A stretch of DNA of 64,000 nt, taken from NCBI GenBank assembly GCA_035373625.1, contig DAOSNS010000007.1, positions 1 through 64,000 of the forward strand, in the 5' to 3' direction. Both the position numbers and the translations under genes were made by a program. The notes beneath the pieces are model-generated. The model was not told the origin of the DNA. It made no database searches and saw only the letters and a list, made by a program, of their open reading frames with translations. Shown here one piece after another: positions 34,657 through 43,042 of the stretch (position 1 is its first letter; every line of letters starts with the position of its first letter). The stretch comes from DSWT01 sp035373625 (GTDB taxonomy: Bacteria > Chloroflexota > Anaerolineae > B4-G1 > SLSP01).

Positions 34657-35859
34657 CTAGATTCCCGTTAACACGGCCTCGATGCGTTCCAGTGCCCAAT
34701 CAATGTCGTCTTTTTGGATGATCAACGGCGGGGCGAAGCGGATGACGTGCTGATGTGTTTCCTTGCACAGCAGCCCGTGCCGCATGAGCGCCTCACAGAA
34801 GCGCCGTGCACCACCGGCCTCCGGGTACAGTTCCACGCCGATGAACAATCCCTTGCCGCGCACCTCTTTTATATAAGGGCTTTTGATTTTGCGCAATTGC
34901 TCCAGCAGATACACACCCATCCTGGCCGAATTTTCAATCATCCCCTCTTCGATGAGGACTTTGAGCGCCGCGCGCGCCGTCGCGCAGGCCAGCGGGTTGC
35001 CGCCGAACGTGCTGCCGTGATCGCCGGGCTGGAACACACCGAGCACTTCTTTGTTGGAAAGTACCGCCGAGACGGGATAGAAGCCGCCGGAGAGCGCCTT
35101 GCCGATGAGTGTCAAGTCCGCCTCGATGCCTTCGTGCTCCTCGGCCAGCAGCTTGCCGGTGCGGCCCAGGCCGGTCTGGATTTCATCGGTGATCATGGCG
35201 ATGTCGTGGTCGGTGCAGATGCGGCGCACGTCGCGCAGGTATCCTTCCGGTGGGATGATGATGCCGGCCTCACCCTGGATCGGCTCGACCAGAAAAGCGA
35301 CGGTGTTGGGCGTGATGGCGGCTTCGAGCGCCGCCGCGTCGCCAAAGGGGATGATGACGAAGCCCGGCGTGAACGGTGCATAGCCGTCGCGGTATTGCTC
35401 CTCGGTGCTGAATCCGACAATGGTGATCGTGCGCCCGTGGAAGTTGTTGGCGCAGACGATGATTTCCGCCTGGCCGTAGGGGATGCCTTTGGTCTTGTAG
35501 CCCCATTTGCGCACCGCCTTGATGCACGATTCCACGGCCTCTGCGCCGCTGTTCATCAGCAGTACCATGTGTGAGTGGGTCAGCTCGCACAGTTCCTTGT
35601 ACAGCAGCCCTAACTGATCGTTGCGGAAGGCTCTGGAAGTAAGCGTCAGCCGGTCAATCTGGGTGTGCATAGCCGCCGCAATCTTCGGATGGCAGTGGCC
35701 CTGGTTGACCGCCGAATAAGATGAGAGAAAATCCAGGTAACGGTTGCCTTCCACATCCCATACCCAGATCCCCTGTCCACGGGTAAGCACTACGTCGAGG
35801 GGCAGATAGTTCCTGGCACCATACTGATTCTCTAATGCGATATAATCTTCTGTTTTCAA
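34657..35859 (-). CDS. rocD: Ornithine--oxo-acid aminotransferase
   Basis: A 400-residue class-III PLP enzyme moving the delta-amino group of ornithine to 2-oxoglutarate, giving glutamate semialdehyde. Landmarks are YLDFLSSYSAVNQGHCHP, NSGAEAVESCIKAVRKWGY, FHGRT, the DEIQTGLGRTG motif and the PLP lysine in LIGKALSGGFYPVSA, which match ornithine rather than acetylornithine aminotransferases. A TTG start at 35859 is chosen because GGAGGAGGTGTAC lies directly before it; the ATG 13 codons upstream has no such site and would cover the ribosome signal. Confidence 0.9.
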   Translation of the reverse strand: MKTEDYIALENQYGARNYLPLDVVLTRGQGIWVWDVEGNRYLDFLSSYSAVNQGHCHPKIAAAMHTQIDRLTLTSRAFRNDQLGLLYKELCELTHSHMVLLMNSGAEAVESCIKAVRKWGYKTKGIPYGQAEIIVCANNFHGRTITIVGFSTEEQYRDGYAPFTPGFVIIPFGDAAALEAAITPNTVAFLVEPIQGEAGIIIPPEGYLRDVRRICTDHDIAMITDEIQTGLGRTGKLLAEEHEGIEADLTLIGKALSGGFYPVSAVLSNKEVLGVFQPGDHGSTFGGNPLACATARAALKVLIEEGMIENSARMGVYLLEQLRKIKSPYIKEVRGKGLFIGVELYPEAGGARRFCEALMRHGLLCKETHQHVIRFAPPLIIQKDDIDWALERIEAVLTGI

Positions 35860-35893
35860 AGTACACCTCCTCCGGTAGTGACTGATACGTTGG

Positions 35894-35933
35894 CCCAATC
35901 CCTAATCCTTAATCTCCAATTCCCAATCTCACT
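35894..35933. repeat. CCCAATCCCTAA array
   Basis: Four to five units (CCCAATCCCTAATCCTTAAT, CTCCAATTCCCAATC) between the M28 peptidase and rocD. Confidence 0.82.
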
Positions 35934-36798
35934 TTTCCAGCCACACTTCTAATGTTCGTCCGATGGTCTCGAGGCTCGCGGCAGAGACTTTGTCCGGTGT
36001 ATCCTGCGTGGTGTGCCAATACGGATAATCGAAGTCAATCATATCCACTGCCGGGATGCCTTTACGCATAAAGGGGATGTGGTCATCAAGCATGGCATAC
36101 CGGTATTCAGGGATGATGCGGTCGCCATACCCAAGTTGTGCAGCGATGCCCCACAATGTCTTACTGAGGTCGGGGTCGGAGTTGCGCTCGTAGTAAACTT
36201 GCTGGTCGGCGTCGCCGATCATGTCCACAAGCACCATCGCTTGCAGGGGCGGCTCGCCGTTCTCGCCCCAGTGCGCTGCCATGTAGGTGGATCCCACAAT
36301 CCACTCCCAGCCGTCGAGTCGCCCGTCGTCCTCGGCGTCGAAGAACGCCAGGTAGATGCGCCGGTTGGCTGTGTCCCACTGGAGCGCGCGTGCCAGTTCC
36401 AGCAGCACCGCGACGCCGCTCGCGCCGTCATTGGCGCCCATCACGGGTTGGGAAGGGTTTTCCTGATCGGCGGCGCGGCGGGTATCGTAGTGCGCCCCGA
36501 TGAGCACGGCCTCTCCTTCGCCCTTCCAGGCGAGAATGTTGCGCACGGATACGCCTTTGTAGGTGAACGGCTGCTCGTGGACTTCCCATCCCTGCGCGCG
36601 CAGCTCTTTGATGATCATCTCTCCCGCTTGACGGTTTGCGTCTGTGCCGGTGATGCGATAGCCCAGATCGCACTGGCGCGTCACCCAGGAGTAAGCCAGG
36701 TCGCCATTGAACGTTGCCGGCAAGGATGGTGTCGGCGTCCCGCACGCCGCGAGAACGAAAACGAGCAGTAGGCTGATGAGGCACTTTCGATATTTCAT
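35929..36798 (-). CDS. M28-family lipoprotein, glutaminyl cyclase-like
   Basis: A 289-residue lipoprotein: a signal peptide ends in the lipobox LAAC (ISLLLVFVLAAC). The zinc-binding M28 core is visible as LIGAHYDTR, GANDGASGVAVLLELA, FFDAEDDG and YWHTTQDTPDKV. The DDHIPFMRKGIPAVDMI segment matches glutaminyl-peptide cyclotransferases of the M28 family, so it may cyclise N-terminal glutamine rather than cut peptides. It would act at the outer face of the membrane. Start ATG at 36798 follows GAGGAACTTGATT. Confidence 0.82.
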   Translation of the reverse strand: MKYRKCLISLLLVFVLAACGTPTPSLPATFNGDLAYSWVTRQCDLGYRITGTDANRQAGEMIIKELRAQGWEVHEQPFTYKGVSVRNILAWKGEGEAVLIGAHYDTRRAADQENPSQPVMGANDGASGVAVLLELARALQWDTANRRIYLAFFDAEDDGRLDGWEWIVGSTYMAAHWGENGEPPLQAMVLVDMIGDADQQVYYERNSDPDLSKTLWGIAAQLGYGDRIIPEYRYAMLDDHIPFMRKGIPAVDMIDFDYPYWHTTQDTPDKVSAASLETIGRTLEVWLEK

Positions 36799-36909
36799 AA
36801 TCAAGTTCCTCTGATCAGAATGTACGGTTTGCGATGTCCCAGGCCAGGCAGATTCACCAGATTCCGTCGGTTAAGAGTTATGGGCCGTGGGTTGTGGGTA
36901 CGCTGACTC

Positions 36910-37887
36910 TCATTCGCCATTCGCCATTCGCCATTCACCGATTCGTTGACTCTTCCATTTGCTGATTCGCAATCTGCTTCTGAGTACCTGCCGGTAAGCA
37001 GCGATACGCGCAGCGCGTAGCTCGCGGCGGTGTCCGATAACCCATTTTATACCTTCAACACCGATCTGCCAAGCGTATTGGGCGAGTAGCCACAGACGCA
37101 GGGCCTCGGCCCAGACTGCGCCGTGATATTTGCGCGTGTAGCGGACTTTGCTCGACTGGAAGTAAATATGTCGCGCCGGGACGACCTGTTCGCTGCTCTT
37201 GCCCTCGTAGTGGATGATGCGCGCCTCGGGAAAGTAGACCACGCGCCGGCCGACCGCCCGGATGCGCCGACACCAATCTAACTCCTCGGAGTACATAAAG
37301 AAACCCTCGTCCAGTCCCCCAACCTGGGCGACGACCTCGCGGCGCGTCAACATCGCTGCACCGGTCACCCAATCCACGTCCTGGATGTCGCCGTCGGGCT
37401 TGTCTTGCGCGTAGTAATAACGCAACCACCGACGCGGCGCGCATTTTTCAAGCCACGTGCTTTCAAAGAACAGCACCGGTAAGGTGGGGAAACGCCGCCG
37501 CGAGGATTGTACACTGCCGTCGGGGTTCAACAACTGCGGACCGACCATGCCTACATCGGGCTGCGCCTGGAGATAGGCAACCATGCGTGGCAGAGCGTCT
37601 CCCACGACCTCAGTGTCGGGGTTGAGCAGCAGCAGGAAATCGCCGCTGGCAGCCACAAGTCCCTGGTTGTTGCCACCGGTGAACCCGCGATTCTCCGTAT
37701 TGGCGATGACGTTGACCTGCGGAAAATCATCGCGCATCATTGCGACGCTGTCATCGCACGAAGCGTTGTCCACAACGATGACCTCCAACCCCGGCTGCTC
37801 GTCCCACGAGGCATACACCGACGCAAGCGCGCGCCGGAGCAGGTCGCGCACATTCCAGCTTACGATGATGACAGAGAGGGTAGGCAT
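36910..37887 (-). CDS. Family 2 glycosyltransferase
   Basis: A 325-residue GT-A fold transferase: LSVIIVSWNVRDLLRRAL, VIVVDNASCDDS, NRGFTGGNNQG, LLLLNPDTEV (DxD-like), and DEGFFMYSEELDWCRRI with the catalytic-base Glu/Asp. This is the rhamnosyltransferase-like subfamily; the acceptor is unknown. ATG at 37887 is chosen (the longer frame lacks a start signal). It begins five bases after the polyprenyl synthase stop codon, suggesting co-translation. Its last residues (RIGEWRMANGE) are encoded by a GCGAATG repeat. Confidence 0.86.
   Translation of the reverse strand: MPTLSVIIVSWNVRDLLRRALASVYASWDEQPGLEVIVVDNASCDDSVAMMRDDFPQVNVIANTENRGFTGGNNQGLVAASGDFLLLLNPDTEVVGDALPRMVAYLQAQPDVGMVGPQLLNPDGSVQSSRRRFPTLPVLFFESTWLEKCAPRRWLRYYYAQDKPDGDIQDVDWVTGAAMLTRREVVAQVGGLDEGFFMYSEELDWCRRIRAVGRRVVYFPEARIIHYEGKSSEQVVPARHIYFQSSKVRYTRKYHGAVWAEALRLWLLAQYAWQIGVEGIKWVIGHRRELRAARIAAYRQVLRSRLRISKWKSQRIGEWRMANGE
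36911..36973. repeat. ATTCGCC/CATTTGC array at the GT2 3' end
   Basis: Four CATTCGC units then ACCGATTCG and CCATTTGCTGATTCGC. It supplies the C-terminal codons and stop of the glycosyltransferase gene. Confidence 0.85.
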
Positions 37888-37892
37888 AAGGC

Positions 37893-38864
37893 TTAGTATT
37901 GCCGTTGCACGGCAAAGGCGGCGATTTCTTCCATAGCCTGGCGATAAGGCGTTTCGGGATAAACGGCCAGGAGTGCACGTGCGGCGGCAGCTCGCTTGTC
38001 GGCTTCGTGCATGGCCCACTCGGCGGCGTCGGAGCGGCGCAGATCGGCAGCCAGCGCGTGGACGAGAGCTTCGTCAGGATGGGAGGACAGCATGGCCAGA
38101 ATGCGCGTATCTTCAGGGTGTTGTTGACCGTAACGCAGCACCGGCAGCGTGAGGATGCCTTGCCGCAGGTCAGTGCCCACAGGTTTGCCGAGTGCGGTCT
38201 CATCGCCCATAAAATCGAGTACATCATCCACAATCTGAAAAGCTTCGCCGAGCAACTTGCCAAAGGTGTTCATCCGTTGCACATCGGCCTCTGGACGATG
38301 CGCCAGCAGCGCCCCGCTTTCCGTAGCCAGCGCAAACAGCGAAGCGGTCTTGGCAAAGATGCGCTCGTAGTAGGCGGTCTCGTCGGGAAGTTGGGTATGA
38401 TCGGCAAACATCTGGCGCAGTTCGCCGTTGCAGATGATCGCCAGTGTTTCGGCGAAACGTTGCACCAGGCGCAGGTTCTGGCTGCGCGTCGCCAATTGGG
38501 CCGCCCAGGCGAAGGCCACGTCGCCGGAGAGAACCGTCGCCGCCGGCGTCCAGGTGGCGTTCAGAGTCGGCGTTCCGCGGCGTAGGGCGGCATTATCAAT
38601 CAAATCATCGTGGATGAGCGTGGCCGTGTGCAACATTTCGATGGCGGCTGCCAGGGGGATGGCGGCCTGTATGTCGCCGCCGAACATATACGCCGATAAC
38701 AGGGTCAGAGCCGGCCGGAGACGTTTGCCGCCGCTGTGGATGAGGGCAATCAGCGCCGGCGCGATGACGGGAGGAAGATGGTGTTGGATTTCGAGCATGA
38801 TGGTGCGGACGGTATGTAATTCGTCTCGCAGTATGGTGGTGTATTGCAGTCCCTTTGATTTCAT
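37893..38864 (-). CDS. Polyprenyl diphosphate synthase
   Basis: A 323-residue trans-isoprenyl synthase. Both aspartate-rich motifs are present: LIHDDLIDNA (first, DDxxD) and FQIVDDVLDF (second), with GGKRLRP near the N-terminus for substrate phosphate binding. The chain length cannot be read with confidence; octaprenyl or heptaprenyl for quinones is usual for this layout. It precedes the glycosyltransferase by five bases. Confidence 0.92.
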   Translation of the reverse strand: MKSKGLQYTTILRDELHTVRTIMLEIQHHLPPVIAPALIALIHSGGKRLRPALTLLSAYMFGGDIQAAIPLAAAIEMLHTATLIHDDLIDNAALRRGTPTLNATWTPAATVLSGDVAFAWAAQLATRSQNLRLVQRFAETLAIICNGELRQMFADHTQLPDETAYYERIFAKTASLFALATESGALLAHRPEADVQRMNTFGKLLGEAFQIVDDVLDFMGDETALGKPVGTDLRQGILTLPVLRYGQQHPEDTRILAMLSSHPDEALVHALAADLRRSDAAEWAMHEADKRAAAARALLAVYPETPYRQAMEEIAAFAVQRQY

Positions 38865-38955
38865 GGATTCTCGCGCCGACGATGGATTCCGTGCTTATTA
38901 TACCACACTCATTGGCCGTTGAGCCGACTGGGCGGATTAAGAAGACGGAAATCTT

Positions 38956-39777
38956 TTAATCAGTCGGTGAACACAGTCGAAACAGCCGTCGCGCGTTGGC
39001 GGTAGTCGCCGCCGCGATCGTTGCTACCGCTATGTCCTTCAGCGCCGCAATGCGCGCGGCGATGTGGATGAGATAAGCCGGCTCATTGCGCTGTCCGCGA
39101 TAGGGGTGGGGGGTGAGGTACGGCGCGTCGGTTTCCAGCAACAACCGCTCCATGGGGACTTGTCGGGCGACTTCGTGAAGTCCCGTAGCTTTCTCAAACG
39201 TCACCGGCCCGTCCATGCCAATGTAAAAGTTAAGCGCGAGTGCCTCCGGCAGCAACGCCGGGCCGGCGGCGTAGGCGTGCAGTGTGCCGCTGCGCTCCGG
39301 GTGATTGTGTGTCCAATCCCGCAACATGGCCAGCATATCGGCGTGAGCGTCGCGGTCGTGGAGGATGACCGGCAGAGATAGCTCGGCGGCGAGCGCCAAT
39401 TGCGCTTCAAAGGCGGCGCGTTGTTGAGAAGGCGCGGCGCACGGCCAGCCGCGATCGGCGATGCGCGGCCAATAGTAATCCAGCCCGATCTCACCGATAG
39501 CGACGACGCGGGGGTGGCTGGCTAACTCCCGCAACTCCGTCAGCGTGGCAGGCGTGAGCGTGTCCGCGTCCGTAGGATGAATACCGACGGCGGCGTAGAG
39601 TGCGCAGGGTGTGTCGGCGTATCGCTCTGCCAACGCCACGGCGGCGCGGCTGTCTTCCAATGTGCTGCCGGGGAGGATTGCCAGGTTGACACCGTTCAAC
39701 GCTGCGCGCGACAGGGTGGCGTCAAGATCATCCGCAAAACGCGCGTGCTGCAAATGGGCATGCGTGTCAATCCACAT
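38956..39777 (-). CDS. TatD-family metal-dependent hydrolase
   Basis: A 273-residue TIM-barrel hydrolase: WIDTHAHLQH (HxH metal site), GEIGLDYYW (Glu), VILHDRDAH and LLETDAPYLTP, the canonical TatD motifs. The family includes 3'-5' DNA and RNA exonucleases. The start is set at MWIDTHAH because a TATAAT element lies only six bases upstream, which would give a nearly leaderless transcript; the frame-extending ATG five codons earlier overlaps that promoter. Confidence 0.92.
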   Translation of the reverse strand: MWIDTHAHLQHARFADDLDATLSRAALNGVNLAILPGSTLEDSRAAVALAERYADTPCALYAAVGIHPTDADTLTPATLTELRELASHPRVVAIGEIGLDYYWPRIADRGWPCAAPSQQRAAFEAQLALAAELSLPVILHDRDAHADMLAMLRDWTHNHPERSGTLHAYAAGPALLPEALALNFYIGMDGPVTFEKATGLHEVARQVPMERLLLETDAPYLTPHPYRGQRNEPAYLIHIAARIAALKDIAVATIAAATTANARRLFRLCSPTD

Positions 39778-39783
39778 ACGCGC

Positions 39784-39811
39784 ATTATACACGCCGCGCC
39801 ATAGACGACAA
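39784..39811 (-). promoter_or_regulatory. Promoter giving a leaderless tatD transcript
   Basis: On the minus strand: TTGTCG (39806-39811), 16-base spacer, TATAAT (39784-39789), then six bases and the ATG. Transcription would begin at or very near the start codon. Confidence 0.65.
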
Positions 39812-39904
39812 TCACATAGCCTGCATTTTGTTGCCGGGGGTCAACGTTGTTCTTAGCCTCAAATGTTTATATGATGGATTGCTAATGTATTTCTAATGCG
39901 ACTA

Positions 39905-39913
39905 TGTTATAAT
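39905..39913 (+). promoter_or_regulatory. Extended -10 promoter upstream of lon
   Basis: TGTTATAAT is a perfect extended -10 (TGnTATAAT) 118 bases before the lon start. No strong -35 is spaced correctly, as is common with extended -10 promoters. An imperfect inverted repeat (CACAATC at 39935-39941, GATTGTG at 39954-39960) lies in the leader; it matches neither CIRCE nor HAIR elements. Confidence 0.6.
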
Positions 39914-40030
39914 CCCCAGAGATGCGAGAAGCACACAATCTTGGATGCGCGTCGGATTGTGCTCCGGCGCAGGCATCATAGAGACAACTTTCGACATTCA
40001 ACTTTGGACTTATCTTAACTGGAGGGCTAA

Positions 40031-42730
40031 ATGTTACCCTGGTTTAACACACAAGAGCAGAATATTGATGATTTAATCCGGCGTATCCCGGAAGAATTGC
40101 CCATTCTTCCGTTGCGGAATACTGTGGCGTTTCCTTACATTGTGATGCCGCTCGCCGTGGGCATACCGCGCTCGGTGCGGTTGATCGAAGATGTGGATCG
40201 GAGCAATCGCGTGATCGGCCTGGTGGTGATGAAGGACCCGACCGTCGAAGTGCCTGCGACCTCCCAGGTCTATCAGGTGGGGACGGCGGCGATTATCCAT
40301 CGCGTGATGCGCTCTGACGATGGCACGCTGACGGTTTTCATTCAGGGGTTGGAGCGCTTCCGTGTCGTTGCATGGACGGCGGAGGAGCCGTACCTGAAGG
40401 CGCGCGTGCGCCTGACCCCCGACATCATCGAGGGTTCGGTCATCGAAGAGGCGTTGCGTCGCAGTCTGCTGGATGTCGCGGCGCGGCTGGCGGAATTGAT
40501 TCCTCAGTTCCCAGAAGAGGCGATCCGTTTTATCCAGCAGCTTGAGGATCCGCGATTGCTTGTCTACCTGTTGGCGTCGAATATGCGCATTGACATGGCC
40601 GAGGCGCAGCAACTTCTGGAGGCCGACCGTATGGCTCAGAAGATGGAGCACCTGGTCAAGGTGTTGACGCACGAGCTAGAAGTGCGCGAAATCGGCCAGC
40701 AGATCCAGGAAAAGGCAAAAGAGGAAATCGAGAAGACGCAGCGCGAGTACTACTTGCGTCAGCAGATGGACGCCATCCGCAAGGAGTTGGGCGAAGGCGA
40801 TGAAGGCCGGCGCGAGGTCGAAGAGTATCGGCAGAAGATCGCCGAGTGTGGGATGACCGATGAGGCAAAAGAGGAGGCCGAACGCGAGTTGGCGCGGCTG
40901 GAAAAAATGCCGCCCCAGGCCGCCGAGTATTGGGTCATCAAGACCTATCTTGATTGGCTGGTCGCCCTGCCGTGGAAGACGGCGACCGAGGATCATCTGG
41001 AGATTTCCGATGCGCGCGCGGTGCTCGATGAGGATCACTACGATCTTGAAGACGTCAAGGAGCGCATCCTGGAATTCCTGGCGGTGCGCAAATTGCGGCA
41101 GGAGCGTGGGCTTGACGAAACCACCGAAGCCGACCTGCAAGGGCGCAAAGTCGAAGGCTCCGGGGCCATTCTCTCCCTGGTGGGGCCGCCCGGTGTGGGG
41201 AAGACCTCACTGGGGCAATCCATCGCGCGGGCGTTGGGACGCAAGTTCACGCGGATGAGTCTGGGTGGCATGCACGATGAGGCCGAAATCCGTGGGCACC
41301 GTCGCACCTACATCGGCGCGATGCCGGGACGCATTATGCAGGCGATCAAACGCGCGGGCGTCAAGAATCCGGTCTTTATGCTCGATGAAGTGGACAAGAT
41401 CGGTGCGGACTGGCGCGGCGACCCCTCGTCGGCACTGCTCGAAGTCCTTGACCCGCAGCAGAATCACGCCTTCCGCGATCACTATCTCGATGTGGACTTC
41501 GATCTGAGCCAGGTGTTGTTCATCTGCACCGGTAATACGACGGCCACCATTCCGGCGCCACTGTTGGACCGGATGGAGATCATCGAGATTGACGGTTACA
41601 CGGAATACGACAAGTTGCACATCGCGCAGCAATATCTCATCCCGCGGCAGCTCAAGATGAACGGTTTGTTGCCGGGTGAGATTGTTTTCACCGAACCGGC
41701 CGTCCGTGCCATCATCCGCGACTTTACCCGCGAGGCGGGGGTGCGTCAGTTGGAACGCGAGATCGGCAAAATCTGTCGCAAGGTAGCGACGCAGGTGGCC
41801 GAAGCGAAAGAGGAGCGACGCATGGCCTCACCGGGCGAAGCCGAGGCCGGCGATGTCGAAACGGTGGCGGAGGTTGCACCCTCGGAAGTGGAGGCTGTGC
41901 CCTCGGAAGCTGAAGCTGTTGTCTCTGTGACACCTGAGGCGGTTGCGTCCGAGGCTTCAACAACTGCGACGCCCGAAACGCCCGCCGCTGAGGCCGAAAC
42001 AGCCGTTGCGCCTGTGCCCGTCGAACCGATCGAGATCACGCCTGAAAAAGTGCGCGAATACCTGGGTAAGCCGCGTTATCGCTTTGAGGCCGCACTGCGG
42101 ACAGAGCGACCCGGCGTGGCGACAGGGCTGGCGTGGACGCCGACCGGCGGCGAGGTGCTCTTCGTGGAGGCCGCGGCTATGCCCGGTCAAGATGGCAACC
42201 TCATCCTCACAGGTCATCTGGGCGATGTGATGCGCGAATCGGCGCGCATTGCTTTGAGCTACGTGGAGTCGCATTTGAAGGAATTAGGGCTGGGCGATGA
42301 TTGTTGCAAGGGCAAGATTCACCTGCATGTCCCGGCCGGCGCCGTGCCGAAGGATGGGCCTTCGGCGGGTATCACGATGGTGACGGCGCTGGTCTCATTG
42401 CTTACCGGTCGTCCGGTATATCCCGATCTGGGCATGACCGGTGAGGTCACGCTACAAGGTCAGGTGCTCCCTATCGGCGGCCTGAAGCTGAAGGTGATGG
42501 CGGCGCACCGTGCCGGGCTGAAGCGTATCCTGCTGCCCAAGTTGAACGACGTAGACCTGGACGAATTGCCGGACAAAATCCGCAATGAGATGGAGTTCAT
42601 CCTGGTCGAGGATGTGAACGAGGTGCTCCAGTACGCTTTGAAGCCCAAAGAACCGGAACCTGCGCCGGAAACCGCACCTGAAGCGACACCGGAGACTGAA
42701 ACGCCACCGGTCGAGGTGGCCATGGCATAG
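40031..42730 (+). CDS. lon: ATP-dependent Lon protease
   Basis: An 899-residue homo-oligomeric AAA+ protease that degrades misfolded and regulatory proteins. The order is: LAN substrate domain (from about residue 18, LPILPLRNTVAFPYIVMPL), coiled coil, AAA+ with Walker A GPPGVGKTS (from residue 385) and Walker B FMLDEVDK, then the Ser-Lys protease with KDGPSAG (Ser778) and Lys821. Between ATPase and protease domains lies an extra acidic Ala/Glu/Pro/Val-rich stretch of about 70 residues (598-667), and the C-terminus has a similar Pro/Glu tail. Both are unusual for Lon. ATG follows CTGGAGGGCTAA. Confidence 0.96.
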   Translation: MLPWFNTQEQNIDDLIRRIPEELPILPLRNTVAFPYIVMPLAVGIPRSVRLIEDVDRSNRVIGLVVMKDPTVEVPATSQVYQVGTAAIIHRVMRSDDGTLTVFIQGLERFRVVAWTAEEPYLKARVRLTPDIIEGSVIEEALRRSLLDVAARLAELIPQFPEEAIRFIQQLEDPRLLVYLLASNMRIDMAEAQQLLEADRMAQKMEHLVKVLTHELEVREIGQQIQEKAKEEIEKTQREYYLRQQMDAIRKELGEGDEGRREVEEYRQKIAECGMTDEAKEEAERELARLEKMPPQAAEYWVIKTYLDWLVALPWKTATEDHLEISDARAVLDEDHYDLEDVKERILEFLAVRKLRQERGLDETTEADLQGRKVEGSGAILSLVGPPGVGKTSLGQSIARALGRKFTRMSLGGMHDEAEIRGHRRTYIGAMPGRIMQAIKRAGVKNPVFMLDEVDKIGADWRGDPSSALLEVLDPQQNHAFRDHYLDVDFDLSQVLFICTGNTTATIPAPLLDRMEIIEIDGYTEYDKLHIAQQYLIPRQLKMNGLLPGEIVFTEPAVRAIIRDFTREAGVRQLEREIGKICRKVATQVAEAKEERRMASPGEAEAGDVETVAEVAPSEVEAVPSEAEAVVSVTPEAVASEASTTATPETPAAEAETAVAPVPVEPIEITPEKVREYLGKPRYRFEAALRTERPGVATGLAWTPTGGEVLFVEAAAMPGQDGNLILTGHLGDVMRESARIALSYVESHLKELGLGDDCCKGKIHLHVPAGAVPKDGPSAGITMVTALVSLLTGRPVYPDLGMTGEVTLQGQVLPIGGLKLKVMAAHRAGLKRILLPKLNDVDLDELPDKIRNEMEFILVEDVNEVLQYALKPKEPEPAPETAPEATPETETPPVEVAMA

Positions 42731-42780
42731 GGAGTCACGTTTCGCCACGCCCGACGACTTATCGTTGGACTAAAAGAACA

Positions 42781-42852
42781 AAGCCCGCTTTAGGGGGCTT
42801 GAGCCTTCTTAGCCCGGTGATTGACCACCAGGCGGTGGGCGCGGAACGGGCT
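42781..42852. other. Structured intergenic stretch downstream of lon
   Basis: AAGCCC/GGGCTT (42781-42786, 42795-42800) is one hairpin. AGCCCG/CGGGCT (42811-42816, 42847-42852) encloses a second small hairpin CCACC/GGTGG (42825-42829, 42834-42838). This may be a terminator plus a structured RNA; I do not recognise an RNA family. Confidence 0.5.
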
Positions 42853-42908
42853 GCCGATTTTTCAAGACGACTCAAAGTGTAAACCAATTTCAGGTAGAAA
42901 TGGAGAAG

Positions 42909-42940
42909 CCCGGTTTCTGAAAGAAACCGGGTTTCTTTTT
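42909..42940 (+). terminator. Rho-independent terminator
   Basis: Perfect 10-base stem CCCGGTTTCT (42909-42918) and AGAAACCGGG (42922-42931) with a GAA loop, followed by TTTCTTTTT. It closes the lon transcription unit. Confidence 0.85.
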
Positions 42941-43042
42941 GCCACTTTCACTTTCACCCATCTGACGCTATAATCCCAGGCAGGATGCTTGAAGATTGAC
43001 TCATTCACCATTTTCTGACTACAACTCATAGTTAAGGAGTGT

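Noticed and set aside
39935..39960. CIRCE or HAIR heat-shock operator upstream of lon
   Set aside because: The inverted repeat CACAATC/GATTGTG does not match either consensus and resembles the dispersed palindrome at 906-952.
42811..42852. Signal recognition particle RNA or tRNA
   Set aside because: No conserved SRP domain IV loop or tRNA cloverleaf arms can be drawn; only simple stems. No convincing tRNA or rRNA was found anywhere in the window.
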